Below, piece by piece: positions 5,606-9,247 of a stretch of DNA of 9,247 nucleotides. The translations under genes were made by a program, and so were the position numbers. The stretch's first letter is position 1. The number at the start of each line of letters is the position of its first letter. This DNA is from Planctomycetes bacterium UBA4800. GTDB lineage: Bacteria; Planctomycetota; UBA8108; UBA8890; UBA8898. A model generated the notes under the pieces. The model was not told the DNA's origin, ran no database searches, and worked only from the letters and a program-made list of their open reading frames with translations. The stretch is taken from NCBI GenBank assembly GCA_002402755.1, contig DHGK01000146.1, positions 1 to 9,247 on the forward strand, written 5' to 3'.

Positions 5606-5847
5606 AGCGTGACGCGGGGCTATCAGACAGGGTGATACGATCAAACGTACCATTGATATGCGACGAGGCACGATGGCCTGCGATGCACGCGATGGCCGAC
5701 TGCCTCTGGTATCGTGATTTCGCCGGTGGCGGCCCGGCGGCCGGGGCATGACCTCGGCGCACCTGCGTCACGAACGGCGCGCGCGTCATGCGCGAAAGCT
5801 CGTTCTTCGTCAAGGGACGCGCTGCGGGATCTCCCTTCGCGCCGCGC
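5606..5847. other. Non-coding stretch with no recognised gene
   Basis: Between the MITE and the kinase-like fragment I see no convincing gene. The first bases (to 5612) are the displaced native end of the upstream hypothetical gene. Weak structures only: a 5-bp dyad ATCAA/TTGAT (5640-5644 and 5653-5657), and three CGATG units spaced 9-10 bp (from 5671, 5681 and 5690). The minus strand stays open through this stretch (to 5975), but it carries no start signal and its right-hand part is the antisense of a broken kinase copy, so I do not call it. Confidence 0.5.
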
Positions 5848-5955
5848 GCGATCTCCTTGCGGTCGCATGAGAAGGCGGCGAAGGCGCGCGGCGCGAGAGT
5901 TGCATCGACATCGCGGCCTCGGGTGCGACGCGCGCGCCGCCGCGGCGCCCGCCTC
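5848..5955 (+). pseudogene. Decayed partial duplicate of the YegS/DAG-kinase gene
   Basis: Nucleotides 5850-5945 align with 3846-3945 inside the lipid kinase gene: GATCTC, then CGGTCGCATG, then GGCGGCGAAGGCGCGCGGCG, then CGAGAG, ACATCGC, GGCCTCGGG, CGACGCGCGCG and CGCCGCGGCGC all recur in order. By eye identity is about 85-90 percent with one single-base deletion. The match covers kinase codons 119-155 or so. It is dead: the TGG for Trp125 is TGA here (5868-5870), and the missing base shifts the frame before the GLGFDARV motif. No other kinase motif (GGDGT, GNDFAR, DGE) is present nearby. It may come from this gene or from a paralogue elsewhere. Confidence 0.75.
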
Positions 5956-5989
5956 GACGCGTGCGACAAGCTCATGCAAGGCTTTTTTG

Positions 5990-6018
5990 TTGACCTCCAG
6001 GGTGCGCGTACTGATAAT
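5990..6018 (+). promoter_or_regulatory. Strong sigma70-type promoter abutting the start codon of the anchored repeat protein
   Basis: TTGACC (5990-5995), five of six, then a 17-bp spacer, then GATAAT (6013-6018), five of six. The ATG at 6026 begins 7 nt after the -10 box, where transcription itself would start, so a leaderless mRNA is expected. A T6 run at 5983-5988 just upstream could act as an UP-like tract. No Shine-Dalgarno sequence precedes the ATG, in agreement with leaderless initiation. Confidence 0.6.
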
Positions 6019-6025
6019 CGCCTCT

Positions 6026-7897
6026 ATGCGGCGGGACTTGATCCTGAGCGGTTCTCTTGCCCTCCTGTTTGCGGGGGCGGCGGTCCTTTTCCTGGCGCTT
6101 CGCACTCGCGTGGAACGCACGGACGATACTTCGGATCTCATGGTGGAAGAAACGGACACCGCGCCGCCCGCCGTCGTGCCTGCCGCCCCGGTTTCGGCCG
6201 CAGAGGACCCCGGCGCATCTGTTCCCGAAATGGAGGGCGATCGCATCTGGGGCGAAGTCGTCGATCTGGAAGGAAACCCCGTGTACGGGGCGTCGTACGA
6301 GATCAGGGTTCTCAACCCCGCCGATGATTTTGAAGGCCCGATTCACAACGGGAAGGCCGATATCCCCGCGGCGAAGTTCGACCTCCGGAACCTGCCTCCC
6401 GGTCGGGAGTGGTTTTTTCTCGTACGCAAACAGGGTTATGCGCGCGAAGCATGCCGAATAGAAGACACGTCCGGCGGCGCGCACGTTCGCGTGGTCATGG
6501 AACGCGTCTACGATCTGCTCGTTCAGGTGGTGGACGAGCAGGGGCAATTCTTGCCATCGGCGTTCGTCGGGGCGCAGTACCGCCACAAAGGAATGAGTGC
6601 ATCTTGCACGGGTCGTCCCACGCCGGACGGCGGCGCGCAGATCCTCGAAGATGTGCTCCCCGATGCGCTCTTCGTCGAAGTCTCGCACTCGGGGTATGTG
6701 TCGAAGAGGGTGGATGCGACGCTCCCCGCGACCGAGCCGCTCGTCGTCGCGCTCGATCGCGGGCATACGATTCGTGTGCGCGTGGTGGATTCGCGCGACG
6801 AGCCGATCGAGGGAGCGTCGGTGAAGACCCGGTACTCCCACGCGCGGTGGACCGAGTCTGCGGAGACGCGTCAGGTCGCCACCTCCGCCGAAGGCATTGC
6901 CGAGTTCGCCGGCATAGCAAGGCCGCATCCTCTCGAGGTCGAGGTTACGAAGACGCATTACCCGCGTGCGCGCGTCATGTGCGAAATTGACGCCGAAACC
7001 GCCGTCGTTCTGGACAAGGGCTGCGGCATGGTGTTCGTGCTTCTGGCCGACGGCGGGGCGCTCCCGGACAAGGCAATGCTCCGTCTGCGCCGGCAGGGGA
7101 TGCAGGATCGGGATTTCGTCAGACACGACATGGAATCGCCGATCAAGAACGACCGCTGCGAGGCCTGGACGCTTCGGCCGGGGACGTACCTCGCGGAGGT
7201 GACGGTTGCGGGATTCGTGCCGGCGTCGTTGAAGGATCTCGTCGTCACAGAGGCGGAGCCCCTTGAGGTCACGGTTCCGCTCGCGCGCGGCGGCACGCTC
7301 GCCGGCGTCGTGTACGACGCGGAGTCGGGCAAGCCCATGCCGAAGGTCGAGGTGAGTCTGAGTCGCGGCTTCGGAATCAGGCGACAGGAGGTGACCACCG
7401 GAGCCGAGGGGACGTATCGATTCGAGCACGTACTCGGCGAGGCGAGAGTTAGTTTCACGCATCCCGAGCGATGTCGCGAGATACTGGAGGGCCTCGATAT
7501 CCGCGAGGGCGCAACGCTCGACGCGCCGGACGTGGTCCTGCGCAAGGGCGGCGCGATTCTCTGCCGGATAGTCAACATATCCGAGGGGAACGACTCGCTC
7601 ATCATTGGATGCCGCGGGCTTCAGAGTGACGATTCTCGTGGTGACCGGCCTCTTGTCGGTTATGGCATGGTCAGCAGCGGTGGGCGACTGGCTTCCGAAG
7701 AGCAACGCGCGATCAGGAACCTGCACCCCGGCACGTACCGGCTCTCGGTTTCGGTCGGAGGCAGCACAACCGCCGCGTCCCCGGAAATCGCTCGGGCCGG
7801 GCCCAAGGAGCGGTGGTCACGGGAAGTCACGCTCCCCGACGGTGTCGAGGAGATCGAAGCGATCTTCGATCTGGCGGACCCGCCCGACGAGAGGTGA
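6026..7897 (+). CDS. Membrane-anchored carboxypeptidase-regulatory-like (beta-sandwich repeat) protein
   Basis: 623 residues. The N-terminus MRRDLILSGSLALLFAGAAVLFLALRTR is a single uncleaved-looking signal anchor (about residues 5-26). It is followed by a low-complexity acidic and Ala/Pro-rich linker (30-70) and then an extracytoplasmic part built of repeated CarboxypepD_reg/CNA-B-like beta-sandwich units. Unit openings are visible at 75-90 (WGEVVDLEGNPVYGASY), 163-180 (DLLVQVVDEQGQFLPSAFVG), 248-265 (TIRVRVVDSRDEPIEGASV) and 424-445 (TLAGVVYDAESGKPMPKVEV, then TGAEGTYRFEHV). Closing motifs are LPPGREWFFLVRKQGYA, LRPGTYLAEVTVAGFVPA and LHPGTYRLSVSVGG. No protease or carbohydrate-active site is seen. 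A structural or adhesive role at the cell envelope is a family inference. The ATG at 6026 is chosen because it opens the anchor and sits 7 nt after a strong -10 box; the frame is open back to 5714. The stop is 12 bp from the convergent arsG-like gene. Confidence 0.85.
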   Translation: MRRDLILSGSLALLFAGAAVLFLALRTRVERTDDTSDLMVEETDTAPPAVVPAAPVSAAEDPGASVPEMEGDRIWGEVVDLEGNPVYGASYEIRVLNPADDFEGPIHNGKADIPAAKFDLRNLPPGREWFFLVRKQGYAREACRIEDTSGGAHVRVVMERVYDLLVQVVDEQGQFLPSAFVGAQYRHKGMSASCTGRPTPDGGAQILEDVLPDALFVEVSHSGYVSKRVDATLPATEPLVVALDRGHTIRVRVVDSRDEPIEGASVKTRYSHARWTESAETRQVATSAEGIAEFAGIARPHPLEVEVTKTHYPRARVMCEIDAETAVVLDKGCGMVFVLLADGGALPDKAMLRLRRQGMQDRDFVRHDMESPIKNDRCEAWTLRPGTYLAEVTVAGFVPASLKDLVVTEAEPLEVTVPLARGGTLAGVVYDAESGKPMPKVEVSLSRGFGIRRQEVTTGAEGTYRFEHVLGEARVSFTHPERCREILEGLDIREGATLDAPDVVLRKGGAILCRIVNISEGNDSLIIGCRGLQSDDSRGDRPLVGYGMVSSGGRLASEEQRAIRNLHPGTYRLSVSVGGSTTAASPEIARAGPKERWSREVTLPDGVEEIEAIFDLADPPDER

Positions 7898-7909
7898 TGT
7901 GCCCGCGCG

Positions 7910-8599
7910 TCAGCCCGTGAGCTTCACGCCGTAGATATAGGCCAGGCAGTAGTAGATGCCGACCAGGATGAACACGACGCCCGTCACGCCGCGCACCCAC
8001 CATTCGACCTGCGTCAGGCGGTTGAAGGCGCGGCCCACGTAGCTCGAGCCGAAGGCGATCAGGAAGGCGAAGACGAGGACGGGCAGCGCGGTGCCGATGC
8101 CGTAGAGCGAGGGCAGGAGCAGCGGCGACTCGGCCTTGGCCGCGATCGGAAGAAGCCCGCCAAAGAAGAGCGCGGCCGAGACCGGGCAGAACGACAGCGC
8201 GAAGAGAAAACCGAGCACGGCCGGCCAGACGACGCCCGCGCCGGCGCGCTCCTGGACGCCCCGGCCGGCGAGGTTCAGCGAGACGCTCCCGCCGAGCATG
8301 CCGAGGAGCAGCATGCCGACCAGGATGAGGATCGGGCCGAGGAGCTGGTTCAGGTACTTCTGGAGGAAGCGCGACAGCTCGCCGCTCGCCATGAGCCCGG
8401 CGAGGAGGATCGCCGCGAGGAGCACGTATGCGAAGGTCCGGCCGAGCGTGTAGCTGAGCCCCGAGAGGAGCGTTTGCCGCGCGCTGCCCGTCTTGCGCCC
8501 GAGAAACGAGATCGCGGCGATGTTGCTCGCGAGCGGACAGGGGCTGATCGAGGTCAGAATCCCGAACCAGAGCGCGTAGCCGATCGCCTCCCAGCCCAT
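7910..8599 (-). CDS. arsG: ArsG-family / CcdA-DsbD-fold membrane transporter
   Basis: 229 residues with about six hydrophobic segments (roughly 5-32, 48-72, 85-108, 123-150, 162-185, 203-224). Each half carries one cysteine in a proline motif, SPCP at C21 and SFCP at C138, the paired redox cysteines of the CcdA/DsbD transmembrane family. Pairing with an ArsF-type thiol protein points to the branch named ArsG, described as an efflux permease for aromatic arsenicals. Transmembrane electron transfer to the partner's CxxC is the other reading. The start is set at the ATG 8597-8599, overlapping by one base the TGA of the upstream gene (TGATG), the normal sign of translational coupling. An in-frame ATG 48 bases further upstream would add a hydrophilic, Arg-rich tail inside the arsF gene and is unlikely. 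The substrate assignment rests on family naming; I would trust the fold more than the arsenical role. Confidence 0.85.
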   Translation of the reverse strand: MGWEAIGYALWFGILTSISPCPLASNIAAISFLGRKTGSARQTLLSGLSYTLGRTFAYVLLAAILLAGLMASGELSRFLQKYLNQLLGPILILVGMLLLGMLGGSVSLNLAGRGVQERAGAGVVWPAVLGFLFALSFCPVSAALFFGGLLPIAAKAESPLLLPSLYGIGTALPVLVFAFLIAFGSSYVGRAFNRLTQVEWWVRGVTGVVFILVGIYYCLAYIYGVKLTG

Positions 8600-9060
8600 C
8601 AGGCGCCCTCGCGCTCGAGGCGGCGCGCCACGGCGTTCGTCACGCACTGCCTGAACTTGAGGGGTTCCTCGGCCGCGAACCAGGCCTCATCGAGGCGCGT
8701 GAACTCGACCTCCGCGCCGCCGCGTACCCTGACGACCACGATGCCGCTCGATGCGATGTCGTAGCGTTTCGCCAGGTCCTCGCGTTCCTGGTAGTCGGCG
8801 ACGAGCAGAACGACGCGGCCGTCGCGGAGCTGCGGCGCGAAGGCGGACTGGACGACTTCCTTCGTCATCGCCTCGACCTTGTTGCAGGTCGCGCAGCGGA
8901 CGGGGGCGTGGAAGTAGTACACGACGACCTGCGCGGCGTCGCCGAAGGCCGCCGGCTCGGCCTGTGCCGGGCCGGCCGTCATTCTCCCGAGCGCGAACCC
9001 GAGACTTATGAGCGCGAAGCAGAGGAGCGCCCGGGCAATGGTCTTCTTGAGCGAACTCAT
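8599..9060 (-). CDS. arsF: ArsF-family thioredoxin-like CxxC protein
   Basis: 153 residues: N-terminal signal anchor or signal peptide (KKTIARALLCFALISLGFAL, residues 5-24; possible cleavage near AQA-EP at 34), then a small thioredoxin-like domain. VVVYYFHAPVRCATCNKVE (46-63) holds the redox-type C56-x-x-C59. It continues with VVLLVADYQEREDLAKRY (83-100), DIASSGIVVVRV and a C-terminal helix with a third cysteine, C139. The YFH-x(3)-RCxTCxxxE signature is that of the ArsF family ('nitrophenyl compound nitroreductase subunit'), known from arsEFG clusters handling nitro-aromatic arsenicals. No ArsE, ArsR or arsenite permease gene is in the window. It is the first gene of a two-gene operon. The mRNA should start about 42 nt upstream, and a GGGAG Shine-Dalgarno lies 8 nt from the ATG. 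The protein probably exchanges electrons or thiols with the membrane partner on the outer face. Confidence 0.85.
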   Translation of the reverse strand: MSSLKKTIARALLCFALISLGFALGRMTAGPAQAEPAAFGDAAQVVVYYFHAPVRCATCNKVEAMTKEVVQSAFAPQLRDGRVVLLVADYQEREDLAKRYDIASSGIVVVRVRGGAEVEFTRLDEAWFAAEEPLKFRQCVTNAVARRLEREGA

Positions 9061-9103
9061 GGGACGTTCTCCCGTGCCGGCGCGGCCGGCCAGCTTTGGT
9101 TAC

Positions 9104-9138
9104 TATGTGATTATATCGCCACATAATCGCACAGGCAA
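9104..9138 (-). promoter_or_regulatory. Promoter with overlapping dyad operator for the arsF-arsG operon
   Basis: On the minus strand TTGCCT (plus positions 9133-9138), four of six for -35, precedes by 17 bp a perfect TATAAT -10 box (plus 9110-9115). Transcription should start near 9103, giving a leader of about 42 nt. A dyad TATGTG (9104-9109) / CACATA (9120-9125) around a 10-bp centre covers the -10 box and half the spacer. The local AT-richness stands out in a GC-rich window. A repressor bound there would block RNA polymerase, as ArsR/SmtB-type regulators do, but the regulator is not in the window. Confidence 0.7.
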
Positions 9139-9145
9139 GGACGCC

Positions 9146-9175
9146 TTGCGTCCCCGTGCCGCCCGCCGCTACACT
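9146..9175 (+). promoter_or_regulatory. Weak candidate divergent promoter facing the right edge
   Basis: TTGCGT (9146-9151) and TACACT (9170-9175), spaced 18 bp on the plus strand, would drive a gene beyond the right edge and would make the arsF promoter region divergent. An ATG at 9233 opens a frame to the window end, but the sequence there belongs to the dispersed repeat, so no gene is called. Confidence 0.25.
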
Positions 9176-9247
9176 TCACTTCCGGGCCCGGCGTACGTAC
9201 ATATGCGGTGAACCCGTGCGTGGAAACGTGCAATGAACGCGTCCGTT
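9168..9247. repeat. Dispersed palindromic intergenic repeat, copy 2 (cut by window edge)
   Basis: This is the partner of 3191-3272. It holds GCTAC (9168-9172), GTACAT (9197-9202), the identical CGGTGAACCCGT (9206-9217), then GTGCAATGAACGCG (9228-9241) and the start of the right arm. The left arm of the predicted central palindrome AATGAACGCGTTCATT is intact here, whereas copy 1 keeps the right arm. The right half of this copy lies beyond the window, so its full length cannot be judged. Confidence 0.55.

Noticed and set aside
5601..5975. 124-residue minus-strand frame over the MITE edge and kinase fragment
   Set aside because: Its N-terminal part is the antisense translation of the broken kinase copy and its C-terminus runs into the MITE end; no start signal.
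5968..5988. Poly-T run after a small stem, possible intrinsic terminator
   Set aside because: The stem is only four or five base pairs (AAGC/GCTT) and no active gene ends upstream; an upstream promoter tract is as likely.
5972..7726. 584-residue minus-strand open frame
   Set aside because: Antisense of the anchored repeat protein, which has a signal anchor, repeats and a strong promoter. The antisense product has neither.
9233..9247. ATG at the right edge that could open a gene (M-N-A-S-V)
   Set aside because: The ATG lies inside the dispersed palindrome, has no Shine-Dalgarno, and only five codons are visible.
1..9247. CRISPR array, tRNA, rRNA, phage genes, or a defence island
   Set aside because: No regularly spaced direct repeats, no cloverleaf or rRNA signature, and no integrase, nuclease or defence-type domain seen on either strand.

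Overview
This is a GC-rich bacterial chromosome segment. The mix of a secreted PQQ-like beta-propeller protein, a Gfo/Idh/MocA dehydrogenase, a membrane-anchored protein with carboxypeptidase-regulatory-like folds and many hypothetical sequences resembles a Planctomycetota-type genome, probably from a metagenome. That taxonomic guess is an inference from gene content and is not proven by any marker here.

Layout from left to right. (1) Positions 1-321 hold two truncated genes that meet near position 155-163: on the minus strand, a piece of RNA 3'-terminal phosphate cyclase (rtcA) running off the left edge; on the plus strand, the C-terminal half of a HigA-like addiction-module antidote with a 2-nt frameshift. 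(2) A good sigma70-type promoter (318-346) leads to a Gfo/Idh/MocA oxidoreductase (461-1576, +). It converges with a secreted beta-propeller protein (1602-3125, -). (3) A 366-bp gap holds a dispersed palindromic repeat and a G/C hairpin, then comes a YegS/DAG-kinase-type lipid kinase (3492-4394, +). (4) Positions 4396-6025 are mostly decayed or mobile DNA: a remnant of an AlbA_2/HATPase-type regulator, one intact conserved hypothetical gene (4899-5402), a 217-bp MITE with 25-bp perfect inverted ends whose left end supplies that gene's stop codon, and a broken partial copy of the lipid kinase gene (about 5848-5955). (5) A strong promoter abutting the start codon drives a 623-residue anchored beta-sandwich repeat protein (6026-7897, +). 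(6) A two-gene minus-strand operon, arsF-like thiol protein (8599-9060) and arsG-like CcdA-fold membrane protein (7910-8599), is read from a promoter with a perfect TATAAT box overlapped by a dyad operator. The right edge carries a second copy of the dispersed palindromic repeat.

The intact genes do not form one pathway. Only arsF and arsG are clearly coupled: they overlap by one base and share a promoter and probable operator, and the families suggest thiol redox or export of an organoarsenical or similar compound. The rest are single-gene units in alternating orientation. The most informative features are evolutionary: remnants of four genes, a MITE and a dispersed repeat within 9.2 kb. I found no CRISPR array, tRNA, rRNA or phage module, and no convincing new multi-gene system.
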